Under the pieces are notes generated by a model. The model was not told where the DNA came from. It worked only from the letters and a program-made list of their open reading frames with translations, and ran no database searches. The position numbers and the translations under genes are program-made. DNA of 37,071 nt from CAKKQX01 sp046313915 (GTDB lineage: Bacteria; Pseudomonadota; Gammaproteobacteria; Burkholderiales; SG8-41): positions 1 to 37,071 of the forward strand of contig JBKBXX010000017.1 in assembly GCA_046313915.1 (NCBI GenBank). Direction: 5' to 3'. Shown here in pieces: positions 22,127 to 31,106 of the stretch (position 1 is its first letter; each line of letters starts with the position of its first letter).

Positions 22127-23306
22127 GCCTTACAGAATACTCACGCTGAACCAGATCGCAGGCGTCGGACTCAAGCGGCTGTCCGCCGCGCGTTATGTCG
22201 TGGGCGGTGATGTCCGCGAGCCGGATGCCATTCTGGTGCGCTCGCACGACCTGCACGGCATGGACATTCCGGCGAGCGTGAAAGCCATCGGGCGCGCGGG
22301 TGCCGGCACCAACAATATTCCGGTGGCGAAAATGAGCCGGCGCGGCGTGCCGGTGTTCAACGCGCCGGGCGCCAACGCCAATGCGGTCAAGGAGCTGGTG
22401 ATCGCCGGCCTGCTGCTGGCAGCGCGCAATCTGGTTCCGGCGCTGAAGTTCGTCGCCTCCCTGGAAGACGACGATGCGACGCTCAACAAGCTGGTGGAAG
22501 ACGGCAAGAAGCAGTTCTCCGGCATGGAGCTGCCGCGCCGCACCCTCGGCATTCTGGGCCTGGGCAAGATCGGCAGCCTGGTTGCCGACGCCGCGATCAA
22601 GCTGGGCATGAACGTGCTGGGTTACGACCCCGAGATCACCGTGGAAGCGGCCTGGAGCCTGCCGTCGACGGTCAGGAAGGCGCACAGCATAGAAGAGGTG
22701 CTCAAGAGCAGCGATTTCATCACCCTGCACGTGCCGCTGCTCGACGCCACGCGCAACATGATCGATGCCGAGCGCATCCGCGTCATGAAGCACGGCGCGA
22801 TTTTGCTCAATTTCGCGCGTGACGGCATCGTCGACAACATGGCTGTGCTCGAGGCGCTCGATGCGAAACGGCTCAGGTATTACGTCTGCGACTTTCCGGC
22901 ACGCCAGATACTCGGTCATCCGCGGGTGGTGGCACTGCCGCATCTCGGAGCATCCACCCGCGAAGCAGAAGAAAACTGCGCGGTGATGGTGGTCGACGAG
23001 GTGCGTGATTTCCTCGAAAACGGTAACATCAGCAACGCGGTCAATTTTCCCGATGTGGCGATGGACCGCGAGTCGCCGTTTCGCCTCGGCATCGCCAACG
23101 CCAACGTGCCGAACATGGTGGGGCAGATTTCGACGGCGATGGCGCAGGGGGGGCTCAATATCCACAACATGCTCAACAAATCGAAGGGGGAAATGGCCTA
23201 TACGCTGGTCGATGTCGACAGCGCGGTTCCGGCCGAGCTCGTGTCTCGCCTCGAAAAGATCGAAGGCGTGCTCGCCGTGCGCTATCTTCCGCTGGAAAGC
23301 CAGTGA
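22119..23306 (+). CDS. serA: D-3-phosphoglycerate dehydrogenase
   Basis: A 395-residue NAD-dependent 2-hydroxyacid dehydrogenase that oxidises 3-phosphoglycerate, the first step of serine synthesis. The Rossmann motif GILGLGKIGSLVADAA is at about 146-161, with the substrate-binding Arg region NFARDGIVD and the catalytic His in ALPHLGAST. A C-terminal ACT domain (about 320-393; NMVGQISTAMAQGGLNI) probably senses serine. The length fits the short SerA type. It follows serC directly, so both enzymes of the pathway are made together. Other hydroxyacid substrates are less likely given this context. Confidence 0.92.
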   Translation: MAEPYRILTLNQIAGVGLKRLSAARYVVGGDVREPDAILVRSHDLHGMDIPASVKAIGRAGAGTNNIPVAKMSRRGVPVFNAPGANANAVKELVIAGLLLAARNLVPALKFVASLEDDDATLNKLVEDGKKQFSGMELPRRTLGILGLGKIGSLVADAAIKLGMNVLGYDPEITVEAAWSLPSTVRKAHSIEEVLKSSDFITLHVPLLDATRNMIDAERIRVMKHGAILLNFARDGIVDNMAVLEALDAKRLRYYVCDFPARQILGHPRVVALPHLGASTREAEENCAVMVVDEVRDFLENGNISNAVNFPDVAMDRESPFRLGIANANVPNMVGQISTAMAQGGLNIHNMLNKSKGEMAYTLVDVDSAVPAELVSRLEKIEGVLAVRYLPLESQ

Positions 23307-23376
23307 GCGGGTAATCGGACGATGGAACGGGTCCGCCGTCACGCATTGCTGAGTGCCTGAGCAGCCGGTTGGCGCC

Positions 23377-24441
23377 ATGAGCGACAAGCTGAAAAGCATC
23401 CGCAGCCAGATCGACGCGCTCGACGAGCGGCTGGTGAAGCTGCTTTCTGCGCGCGCGCGGCTCGCGCAGCGCATCGGATCGGTCAAGCAGGGCCCGATCT
23501 ACCGTCCCGAGCGCGAAGCGCAGGTGCTGCGCCGCGTGGCGCAGCTCAATCCGGGACCGCTGCCCGAACGCGCGCTCGCCCGCATCTTTATCGAGGTGAT
23601 GTCGGCGTGTCGCGCGCTCGAGGATGCGCTGACCGTCGCGTATCTCGGGCCGCAGGGCACCTTCAGCCAGGAGGCCGCGCTCAAGCATTTCGGCGGCAGC
23701 ACTCCCGCGGTGCCCTGCGCGTCGATCGACGAGGTCTTCCGCCAGGTGGAAACCGGCGCCGCGGGCTATGGCGTGGTCCCGGTGGAAAACTCCACCGAAG
23801 GCGCGATCGGCCGCACGCTCGATCTGCTGCTCACGAGCCCGCTCAAGGTGTGCGGCGAGGTGATGCTGCCGGTGCGGCAGTGCCTGATGGGCAAGGTGCG
23901 CAAGCGCGCCGACATCCGCAAGGTCTACTCGCATACCCAGAGCCTCGCGCAGTGCCAGCAATGGCTGGCGCGCAATCTGCCGCACGCCGAGACGATCGCC
24001 ACGGTGAGCAATGCCGAAGCGGCGCGACTCGCGGCCGCGGATCGCCACGCAGCCGCCATCGCCAGCAGAACCGCGGCGGCGCTCTACGGCCTCAGGATCA
24101 TCGCGCGCAACATCGAGGACGAACCCAAGAACACCACGCGCTTTCTGGTGATTGCCGAGCACGATCCGGCACCTTCCGGCAGGGACAAGACTTCGCTCGT
24201 CCTCTCGACCCGCAATATACCGGGTGCGATACACGAGCTGCTCGCGCCGCTCGCCGCGAACAAGGTGAGCATGACCCGACTCGAATCGCGCCCGGCGCGC
24301 ACCGGACTGTGGGAATACGTGTTTTATATCGACATCGAGGGGCATCGGCATAGTGCCCATGTGGCGAAAGCGCTGGCCGAAATCGGCAAGCGGGCGTCGT
24401 TTCTCAAGAATCTCGGCTCGTATCCGGTGGCAGGGACGTAA
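23377..24441 (+). CDS. pheA: Bifunctional chorismate mutase / prephenate dehydratase (P-protein)
   Basis: A 354-residue fusion for phenylalanine synthesis. The chorismate mutase helical domain is at about 1-85 (KLKSIRSQIDALDERLVKLL), the prephenate dehydratase domain at about 88-265 (VAYLGPQGTFSQEAA; ENSTEGAIG; the TRF motif in NTTRFLVI), and the regulatory ACT domain at about 275-350 with the ESRP motif (LESRPAR) that binds Phe. ATG 23377 gives the standard MSDKLKSIR start; an in-frame GTG 24 bases earlier is less likely. It follows serA at 70 bases. Confidence 0.96.
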   Translation: MSDKLKSIRSQIDALDERLVKLLSARARLAQRIGSVKQGPIYRPEREAQVLRRVAQLNPGPLPERALARIFIEVMSACRALEDALTVAYLGPQGTFSQEAALKHFGGSTPAVPCASIDEVFRQVETGAAGYGVVPVENSTEGAIGRTLDLLLTSPLKVCGEVMLPVRQCLMGKVRKRADIRKVYSHTQSLAQCQQWLARNLPHAETIATVSNAEAARLAAADRHAAAIASRTAAALYGLRIIARNIEDEPKNTTRFLVIAEHDPAPSGRDKTSLVLSTRNIPGAIHELLAPLAANKVSMTRLESRPARTGLWEYVFYIDIEGHRHSAHVAKALAEIGKRASFLKNLGSYPVAGT

Positions 24442-24517
24442 AAGTGCGAGCGGTGAACGACAAACGGCGGACCCGCTCGCGCATCGTTTACGATGTCACC
24501 GCCTGCCGCTTGCCCAT

Positions 24518-25618
24518 ATGAACATCTGCGATCTCGCCCCTTCCCACATCCACGCGATTGCGCCGTACCAGCCCGGCAAACCGATCTCGGAACTGGCGCG
24601 GGAGATGGGGCTCGACGAAGCCGACATCGTCAAGCTCGCCTCGAACGAGAATCCGCTGGGAGTGAGCCCGCTCGCGCAGCGCGCAATCCGTGATGTGCTC
24701 GACGGTCTCGCGCGCTATCCCGACGGCAACGGTTTCGAACTGAAGCAGGCGCTGTCGCGACGCTACGGCGTAGCGCAGGAACAGATCGTTCTCGGCAACG
24801 GTTCGAACGACGTGCTGGATCTCGCGGCGCGCGCTTTCCTCACGCCGCACACGAGCGCGGTTTATTCCCAGCATGCGTTTGCCGTCTATCCGCTCGCGGT
24901 GCAGGCGATGGGCGCCGCGGGAATCGAGGTTCCGGCGCGCGATTTCGGCCACGATCTCGAGGCGATGCGGCGTGCGGTGAGACCCGATACGCGGCTCGTT
25001 TTCATCGCCAATCCCAACAATCCGACCGGTACCTTCGCGAGCGCGGCCGAGCTCGAAGCCTGCATCGCCGCGCTGCCCGCGCACGTGCTGGTGGTGCTCG
25101 ACGAAGCCTATCACGAGTATCTCGCGCCGGAAGTGACGGCGGATACCGTGGGCTGGCTCAAGAAATATGATAACCTGTTGATTACAAGAACTTTTTCCAA
25201 GGTGTACGGATTGGCCGGATTGCGCGTGGGTTATGCGTTGGGCGCGCCCGGTGTGGTCGATCTCATGAACCGTGTGCGCCAGCCTTTCAACGTCAACAGC
25301 GTCGCGCTGGCGGCTGCCGCCGCAGCGCTCGATGATACGGATTTCGTGCGCCGCAGCTTCGAACTCAATCGCGCCGGCATGGCGCAGATCACCGCCGCCT
25401 TCAGGCGGCTCGGCATCGAATACATTCCTTCGTTCGGCAATTTCGTGAGCTTCAGGGTCGGCAATGCGCGCGGCGTGTATCACGAGCTGCTCAAGGCTGG
25501 CGTCATCGTGCGTCCGATCGCCGGCTATGGCATGCCGGACCATCTGCGCGTGTCGATCGGCCTGGAAACCGAGAATGCGAAATTTCTCGCCTGCCTCGAG
25601 CAGGCCGTCGCGGCATGA
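24518..25618 (+). CDS. hisC: Histidinol-phosphate aminotransferase (HisC type)
   Basis: A 366-residue class I/II PLP aminotransferase. Motifs are KLASNENPLGVSP (about 38-50), NPNNPTG (about 164-170), DEAYHEY (about 196-202), and the PLP Lys in TRTFSKVYGLAGLRVGY (about 225). Family enzymes make histidinol phosphate. A copy placed among aromatic genes, as here and in Pseudomonas, may also act on phenylpyruvate and hydroxyphenylpyruvate. ATG 24518 is chosen over a much earlier frame that overlaps pheA. The start has a weak ribosome site. Confidence 0.92.
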   Translation: MNICDLAPSHIHAIAPYQPGKPISELAREMGLDEADIVKLASNENPLGVSPLAQRAIRDVLDGLARYPDGNGFELKQALSRRYGVAQEQIVLGNGSNDVLDLAARAFLTPHTSAVYSQHAFAVYPLAVQAMGAAGIEVPARDFGHDLEAMRRAVRPDTRLVFIANPNNPTGTFASAAELEACIAALPAHVLVVLDEAYHEYLAPEVTADTVGWLKKYDNLLITRTFSKVYGLAGLRVGYALGAPGVVDLMNRVRQPFNVNSVALAAAAAALDDTDFVRRSFELNRAGMAQITAAFRRLGIEYIPSFGNFVSFRVGNARGVYHELLKAGVIVRPIAGYGMPDHLRVSIGLETENAKFLACLEQAVAA

Positions 25619-26508
25619 AGCAGCGCAGCGGCGCGGCGCCGGTCGCGATCGGCAAACTGGTGGTGATCGGCGTGGGCCTGATCGGTGGCTCGTTTGCGCT
25701 TGCGCTGAAAAAAGCAAAAGCGGTGCGGCATGTGGTCGGTGTCGGGCGCAGCCGTAAAAACCTCGCTGCGGCGCTTCGCCTGCGTGTCATCGACGAAGCG
25801 AGCACCAACGCGGCGCACGCGGTGCGGGACGCCGACCTCGTGCTGCTCGCGATGCCGGTGGGGCAAATGGCGGAAGTGATGGCGTGCATCGCGCCTCACT
25901 TGCCGGCGCATGCCGTCGTCACCGACTGCGGCAGCACCAAGCAGGACGTCATCGCCCATGCGCGCCGCTTCCTCGGCGGGCGTTTCCCGCGCTTCGTTCC
26001 GGCGCATCCCATCGCCGGTACCGAAAAAAGCGGTGCGGCGGCGGCGTTTGCCGGGCTTTTCCGCGACCGCAATGTCATCATCACGCCGCAGCCCGAAACC
26101 TCGGCGCCGGCGCTGCGGCTGGTGCGCGCGGCGTGGCGGCAGTGCGGTGCGCGCCTGGTGCGGCTCGCAGCCGCGGAGCACGATGCGATTTTTGCCGCCG
26201 TGAGCCACCTGCCGCACGTGCTGGCGTTCACCCTCGTCAACGCGCTGGCGCGGCATCCCGATGCCGCGGCGGTGCTGGGTTTTTCCGGCGGCGGGCTGCG
26301 CGACACGGTGCGCATCGCCGGCAGCTCGCCCGAGATGTGGAGCGACATCTGTGTCGCCAACCGCGAGGCGCTGCTCGCGGCGCTCGACGAATTCGAGGAC
26401 GAACTCGGGCGCACCCGCGCGGCGATCGAGAATGGCGACGGCGCCGCTCTTGCGCGCATGTTCGAGCACGCGCGCAGGGTGCGCGCCAAGTGGTTGCAGC
26501 GCGACTGA
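25615..26508 (+). CDS. tyrA: Prephenate/arogenate dehydrogenase
   Basis: A 297-residue TyrA-family enzyme that oxidatively decarboxylates prephenate (or arogenate) toward tyrosine. The NAD(P) motif is VVIGVGLIGGSFALAL (about 16-31), and the catalytic His is in PAHPIAGTEKSG. There is neither a chorismate mutase domain nor a C-terminal ACT domain, so it is the stand-alone type. It overlaps the hisC stop by four bases (ATGA). In Pseudomonas the corresponding gene is fused to aroA; here the two are separate with a 39-base gap. Confidence 0.94.
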   Translation: MKQRSGAAPVAIGKLVVIGVGLIGGSFALALKKAKAVRHVVGVGRSRKNLAAALRLRVIDEASTNAAHAVRDADLVLLAMPVGQMAEVMACIAPHLPAHAVVTDCGSTKQDVIAHARRFLGGRFPRFVPAHPIAGTEKSGAAAAFAGLFRDRNVIITPQPETSAPALRLVRAAWRQCGARLVRLAAAEHDAIFAAVSHLPHVLAFTLVNALARHPDAAAVLGFSGGGLRDTVRIAGSSPEMWSDICVANREALLAALDEFEDELGRTRAAIENGDGAALARMFEHARRVRAKWLQRD

Positions 26509-26547
26509 GCGCGCCGCCCCTGCCCCTGGTGCCGGAGACGGAATTTC

Positions 26548-27858
26548 GTGGACTATCTTGACCTCGCCCCCATCCGCCGCGTGCGCGGCACGGTGAAGCT
26601 GCCGGGCTCCAAGAGCATTTCCAACCGCATCCTGCTGCTTGCGGCGCTGGCGCGGGGCGATACGCTGGTTCACGATCTGCTCGACTCCGATGACACGCGC
26701 TACATGCTGGAAGCGCTGCGCGCCCTGGGCGTGGCGTGGGAAGCCGTGGCAGACCACGCGGTGCGGGTGCGCGGCAGCGACGGGGTGTTTCCGGTCAAGG
26801 ATGCCGAGCTGTTCCTCGGCAACGCCGGCACCGTGTTTCGTCCGCTGACGGCGGTGCTGGCTTTCGCCGGCGGCCGTTACCGGCTCTCGGGCGTGCCGCG
26901 CATGCACGAGCGGCCGATAGGCGACCTGGTCGATGCCTTGCGCAGCCTGGGCGCGGATATCGCCTATCTCGGCAGGCCCGGCTATCCGCCGCTCGCGATC
27001 CGGCCGGCGGCGGTGCGCGCGGGCGGGGAAGTGGGCATCCGCGGCAATGTTTCCAGCCAGTTCCTGACGGCGCTGCTGATCGCACTGCCGCTCACGGGGA
27101 AAAAAACCGTCGTCAGGGTCGAAGGCGAGCTCATCTCCCGGCCTTATGTCGAGATCACGCTGAACACCATGCGCCGTTTCGGCATCGAGGTGGAACGCGA
27201 AGGCTGGGAACGCTTCGTCGTTCCCGGCGGCCCCTACGAGAGTCCGGGGGAAATTTACGTCGAGGCGGACGCTTCGTCGGCTTCGTATTTCCTGGCGGCG
27301 GGTGCGATCAGCGGCCTTTCCGGCGGCGGTCCGGTGCGGGTGGAGGGCGTGGGGCGCAACAGCATCCAGGGCGATGTGCGTTTTGCCGAGGCGCTGCAAT
27401 GGATGGGCGCCGAAGTGACGATGGGCGAGAACTGGATCGAGGCCACCGCCGGCGAAGCTGCCGCCAGGCGCGGCAGATTGAAGGCGGTCGATGCCGATTT
27501 CAACCACATTCCCGACGCCGCGATGACCATCGCGGTGACGGCGCTGTTTGCCGACGGCCCCAGCCGACTCGCCAATATCGGCAGCTGGCGCGTCAAGGAA
27601 ACCGACCGCATCGCCGCCATGGCGACCGAGCTGCGCAAGCTCGGCGCGCAGGTGGAAGAGGGGCCGGACTGGCTGCGCATCACGCCTCCCGCCGTCCTGC
27701 GGCCCGCCACCATCGACACCTATGACGACCATCGCGTGGCCATGAGTTTTTCGCTGGCGGCGCTGGGGGGGGTGGCCTTGCGCATCAGGAATCCCGGCTG
27801 CGTGGCGAAGACCTTTCCCGGTTATTTCGCCGCGCTCGCCGCGATTACGGAGCATTGA
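26548..27858 (+). CDS. aroA: 3-phosphoshikimate 1-carboxyvinyltransferase (EPSP synthase)
   Basis: A 436-residue enzyme of the shikimate pathway that joins PEP to shikimate 3-phosphate. The N-terminal signature LPGSKSISNRILLLAAL is at about 18-34. The active-site loop reads LFLGNAGTVFRPL (the E. coli loop has GTAMRPL), and the C-terminal KETDRIAAMATEL and DDHRVAMSF motifs are intact. The start is GTG 26548, with GGAG 10 bases upstream. The stop codon directly abuts the cmk ATG. The sequence is of the common class I type. Confidence 0.95.
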   Translation: MDYLDLAPIRRVRGTVKLPGSKSISNRILLLAALARGDTLVHDLLDSDDTRYMLEALRALGVAWEAVADHAVRVRGSDGVFPVKDAELFLGNAGTVFRPLTAVLAFAGGRYRLSGVPRMHERPIGDLVDALRSLGADIAYLGRPGYPPLAIRPAAVRAGGEVGIRGNVSSQFLTALLIALPLTGKKTVVRVEGELISRPYVEITLNTMRRFGIEVEREGWERFVVPGGPYESPGEIYVEADASSASYFLAAGAISGLSGGGPVRVEGVGRNSIQGDVRFAEALQWMGAEVTMGENWIEATAGEAAARRGRLKAVDADFNHIPDAAMTIAVTALFADGPSRLANIGSWRVKETDRIAAMATELRKLGAQVEEGPDWLRITPPAVLRPATIDTYDDHRVAMSFSLAALGGVALRIRNPGCVAKTFPGYFAALAAITEH

Positions 27859-28545
27859 ATGGGCGCGGGCCCGCCGCCTCCCCCCGTCATCGCCATCGAC
27901 GGGCCTTCGGCTTCCGGCAAAGGCACGGTGGCCCAGCGCGTGGCGCAGGCGCTCGGCTTTCATTATCTCGACAGCGGCGCGCTCTATCGCCTGGTGGCGC
28001 TGGCCGCGCTGGAAGCCGGTCTGGACCTCGAAGACGAGTCAAGAATTGAACGCATCGCATTGAATTTAAATATAAAATTCAACGATACCGTGTGGCTGGA
28101 TGGGAAGGATGTCAGCGCCGCCATCCGCGACGAGGCCATCAGCGCCGCCGCTTCCCGGGTGGCCGCGCTGGCGGGCGTGCGCAAAGCATTGCTCGCGCGG
28201 CAACGGGCGTTTCGCCAGCCTCCCGGACTGGTCGCCGACGGGCGCGACATGGGCTCGGTGGTTTTCCCCGACGCGGTACTCAAGATTTACCTCACCGCGA
28301 GCCCCGAAGCACGCGCGGAGCGCCGATATAAACAGTTGATGGAAAAAGGAATGAATGCTAATATGAACGCCCTTTTGCAGGACATACGCGACCGCGACGC
28401 GCGCGATAGTGCGCGGGCCGTAGCGCCGCTGCAAAAGAGCGCTGACGCCATCTATCTCGACACCACGCGGTTGCCGGTGGAGGCGGTGGTGGCGGAAGTG
28501 CTGGCGCAGTATCGGCGAGCTTTGTCGCGGCAGCATGCATCATGA
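27859..28545 (+). CDS. cmk: Cytidylate kinase
   Basis: A 228-residue CMP/dCMP kinase. The P-loop is AIDGPSASGKGTVAQ (about 12-26; the usual GPSGSGKGT has Gly for the first Ala), followed by LDSGALYR and ADGRDMGSVVFPDA (the substrate-binding segment), and the C-terminal lid with RDARDSARAVAPL. It lies between aroA (adjacent ATG) and rpsA, as in many proteobacteria. A short AT-rich patch at 28060-28080 inside the gene is atypical of its neighbours. Confidence 0.95.
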   Translation: MGAGPPPPPVIAIDGPSASGKGTVAQRVAQALGFHYLDSGALYRLVALAALEAGLDLEDESRIERIALNLNIKFNDTVWLDGKDVSAAIRDEAISAAASRVAALAGVRKALLARQRAFRQPPGLVADGRDMGSVVFPDAVLKIYLTASPEARAERRYKQLMEKGMNANMNALLQDIRDRDARDSARAVAPLQKSADAIYLDTTRLPVEAVVAEVLAQYRRALSRQHAS

Positions 28546-28590
28546 AACACGGGCGCCATGCGTCGTCACGACCATGGTTTTTTCGACTTC

Positions 28591-28607
28591 CCCGTCGCCA
28601 CGACGGG
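28591..28607 (+). promoter_or_regulatory. rpsA leader hairpin
   Basis: CCCGTCG-CCA-CGACGGG is a perfect 7-bp hairpin, 23 bases before the rpsA ATG, followed by an AT-rich single-stranded stretch. A second small hairpin (GTCGTCACGAC) precedes it at about 28562-28572. E. coli rpsA also has hairpins in place of a Shine-Dalgarno sequence, used for S1 autoregulation. Confidence 0.5.
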
Positions 28608-28630
28608 TTTATATAACACATTGAATCTTA

Positions 28631-30349
28631 ATGATAAATACTTCTTCCCAGGCATCCGGGGCAATTGAAAATTTCGCCGCTCTTTTCGAGGAAAGCCTGT
28701 CGCGCAAGGAAATGCGGGTCGGCGAGGTGATCACCGCCGAGGTCATTCGTGTCGATGACAATTTCGTGGTGGTCAATGCCGGCCTCAAATCCGAGAGCTA
28801 CATCCCGGCAGAGGAATTCCGCAATGAGCGCGGCGAAATCGAGGTCAAACCCGGCGATTTCACCAAGGTCGCGATCGAGGCCCTCGAAGACGGCTATGGC
28901 GAAACCCGCCTGTCGCGCGACAAGGCGAAGCGCCTGGCGGCATGGCTCGAGCTCGAGGAAGCGCTCGAGAAAGGCACGGTCGTGCAAGGCACGATCAACG
29001 GCAAGGTCAAAGGCGGTCTCACCGTGATGGTAAACGGTATCCGCGCGTTCCTTCCTGGCTCGCTGGTCGACATCCGTCCGGTGAAGGACACGACGCCGTA
29101 CGAAAACAAGCAGATGGAGTTCAAGGTCATCAAGCTCGACCGCAAGCGCAACAACGTCGTGGTGTCGCGGCGTGCGGTGCTGGAGGCGACGCAAGGCGCG
29201 GAGCGCGAGGCGCTGCTCGCCAATCTGCAGGAAGGCGCGGTGGTCAAGGGCATCGTCAAGAACATCACCGACTACGGCGCGTTTGTCGACCTGGGCGGCA
29301 TCGACGGTCTGCTGCATATCACCGATCTCGCCTGGCGGCGCGTCAAGCATCCGTCGGAAATCCTGTCGGTCGGCGACGAGATCGAAGCCAAGATCCTCAA
29401 GTTCGATCAGGAGAAGAACCGCGTGTCGCTGGGCCTGAAGCAGCTCGGCGAGGATCCGTGGGTGGGTCTGTCGCGGCGGTATCCGCCCGGCACGCGCCTG
29501 TTCGGCAAGGTCAGCAATCTCACCGACTACGGCGCGTTCGTCGAAATCGAACAGGGCATCGAAGGGCTGGTGCACGTGTCCGAGATGGACTGGACCAACA
29601 AGAACGTGCATCCGTCGAAAGTGGTGCAGCTCGGCGATGAAGTCGAAGTCATGGTACTCGAGATCGACGAAGACCGCCGCCGCATTTCCCTCGGCATGAA
29701 GCAGTGCATGCCCAATCCGTGGGAAGAGTTTGCGATGAACCACAAAAAGGGCGACAAGGTGCGCGGCCAGATCAAGTCGATCACCGATTTCGGCATTTTC
29801 ATCGGCCTGCCCGGGGGCATCGACGGCCTGGTGCATCTGTCCGATTTGTCGTGGAGCCAGCCCGGCGAGGAAGCCGTCCGCAATTACAAGAAGGGCGAGG
29901 AAGTCGAGGCAGTGGTGCTGTCGATCGACGTCGAGCGCGAACGCATTTCGCTGGGCATCAAGCAGCTCGACGGCGATCCGTTCACCAACTATGTTTCCGC
30001 GCACGACAAGAATTCGATCGTCACCGGCACCGTGAAGTCGATCGACGCCAAAGGGGCGGTGATCCAGCTCGACGGTGACGTTGAAGGCTATCTGCGCGCA
30101 TCCGAAGTTGCGCGCGACCGCGTTGAGGACATCCGCACCCGGCTCAAGGAAGGCGATACGGTGACGGCCATGATCATCAACATCGACCGCAAGAACCGCA
30201 CTATCAACTTGTCGATCAAAGCCAAGGATATGGCGGAGGAGGCCGAGGCGATGCAGAAAATCGCTTCGGACAAGCAGGCAAGTGCCGGGACCACCAATCT
30301 CGGTGCTCTGCTGAAAGCCAAACTGGACACGGCTAACACTCAACAATAA
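28631..30349 (+). CDS. rpsA: Small ribosomal subunit protein bS1
   Basis: A 572-residue protein (E. coli 557) with six S1 OB-fold repeats (about 20-86, 105-171, 192-260, 277-347, 364-434 and 451-520). Repeats 3 to 5 carry the VKNITDYGAFVDLGGIDGL-type core. S1 brings mRNAs with weak ribosome sites to the 30S subunit. Its own start lacks a Shine-Dalgarno sequence (TGAATCTTA precedes ATG) and is preceded by hairpins, which fits S1-dependent autoregulation. ihfB follows 9 bases later. Confidence 0.97.
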   Translation: MINTSSQASGAIENFAALFEESLSRKEMRVGEVITAEVIRVDDNFVVVNAGLKSESYIPAEEFRNERGEIEVKPGDFTKVAIEALEDGYGETRLSRDKAKRLAAWLELEEALEKGTVVQGTINGKVKGGLTVMVNGIRAFLPGSLVDIRPVKDTTPYENKQMEFKVIKLDRKRNNVVVSRRAVLEATQGAEREALLANLQEGAVVKGIVKNITDYGAFVDLGGIDGLLHITDLAWRRVKHPSEILSVGDEIEAKILKFDQEKNRVSLGLKQLGEDPWVGLSRRYPPGTRLFGKVSNLTDYGAFVEIEQGIEGLVHVSEMDWTNKNVHPSKVVQLGDEVEVMVLEIDEDRRRISLGMKQCMPNPWEEFAMNHKKGDKVRGQIKSITDFGIFIGLPGGIDGLVHLSDLSWSQPGEEAVRNYKKGEEVEAVVLSIDVERERISLGIKQLDGDPFTNYVSAHDKNSIVTGTVKSIDAKGAVIQLDGDVEGYLRASEVARDRVEDIRTRLKEGDTVTAMIINIDRKNRTINLSIKAKDMAEEAEAMQKIASDKQASAGTTNLGALLKAKLDTANTQQ

Positions 30350-30358
30350 GGGAGCACC

Positions 30359-30643
30359 ATGACCAAGTCGGAGTTGATTGCGAAGCTCGCGGCGCGCCAC
30401 CCGCAGCTGGTGGCGAAGGATGCCGAACTTGCGGTGAAAATGATTCTGGATGCAATGGCCAAGAGCCTGTCCCAGGGGCAGCGCATCGAGATCAGGGGGT
30501 TTGGCAGCTTCGGTCTGAATTACCGGCCGCCGCGCACCGGGCGCAATCCGAAATCCGGCGAAAAGGTGCAGGTGCCGGCCAAATATGTTCCGCACTTCAA
30601 GGCCGGCAAGGAACTCCGGGAACGCGTGGATCTGAAAAAATAA
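30359..30643 (+). CDS. ihfB: Integration host factor beta subunit
   Basis: A 94-residue IHF subunit beginning MTKSELIAKLAARHPQL, with EIRGFGSFGLNYR and the RTGRNPKSGEKV beta-arm motif. It partners with IhfA (7565) to bend DNA by about 160 degrees at specific sites. The ribosome site GGGAG is at 30350-30354. Location after rpsA is conserved with E. coli and Pseudomonas. Confidence 0.96.
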   Translation: MTKSELIAKLAARHPQLVAKDAELAVKMILDAMAKSLSQGQRIEIRGFGSFGLNYRPPRTGRNPKSGEKVQVPAKYVPHFKAGKELRERVDLKK

Positions 30644-30677
30644 CAACAGAAACCACTTAGGCATCGTTTGTTTGCGG

Positions 30678-30709
30678 CGGCATAATCGAAAGATCATGCC
30701 GTTTTTTTT
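30678..30709 (+). terminator. Terminator after ihfB
   Basis: CGGCATAATC (30678-30687) pairs with GATCATGCCG (30692-30701; one mismatch) around a GAAA tetraloop, followed by eight T. This probably ends the upstream operon; lapA onward would need its own promoter. Confidence 0.93.
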
Positions 30710-30788
30710 ATCTGGAAGCAGAGCGGCGGGGACAACGGCCGGATTTCCTGCTGTGCGTGACGGTTCGCCGTGATATCCTCGTGACACT

Positions 30789-31079
30789 ATGCGTTACCTG
30801 TGGTGGCTCCTGAAATTCGCATTGTTCGTGCTGGTCCTGAGTTTCGCCGTCAAGAATACCGGGACGGTCACGGTGCGCTATTACCTCGGCTACGAATGGC
30901 AAGGGCCGCTGGTGTTCGTTCTGCTGGTTTTTTTCTGCGCCGGCGTTGTCGCGGGCGTCATCGCGGGTTTGCCGCGCCTGCTGCGCCAGCGGCGCGAGAT
31001 CGCCGCGTTGAGGCGTGAGTTGCGGACGCCGCGCCACGCCGGTGGCGATGGCACGACTGTTCCTCCAGCTGCGCAATGA
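30789..31079 (+). CDS. lapA: Lipopolysaccharide assembly protein A (DUF1049)
   Basis: A 96-residue inner-membrane protein with two membrane segments (about 4-22 and 38-60) joined by TVRYYLGYEWQGP, then a basic cytoplasmic helix (LRQRREIAALRREL). The pattern matches LapA/YciS, the partner of LapB. In E. coli the pair acts with FtsH to control LpxC and thereby LPS amount. It lies 27 bases before lapB. An extended -10 like element (TGATATCCT, 30771-30779) is very close to the start, leaving promoter assignment open. Confidence 0.88.
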   Translation: MRYLWWLLKFALFVLVLSFAVKNTGTVTVRYYLGYEWQGPLVFVLLVFFCAGVVAGVIAGLPRLLRQRREIAALRRELRTPRHAGGDGTTVPPAAQ

Positions 31080-31106
31080 GACGGCGCGCGTTTTCAGCAA
31101 TCCGAC

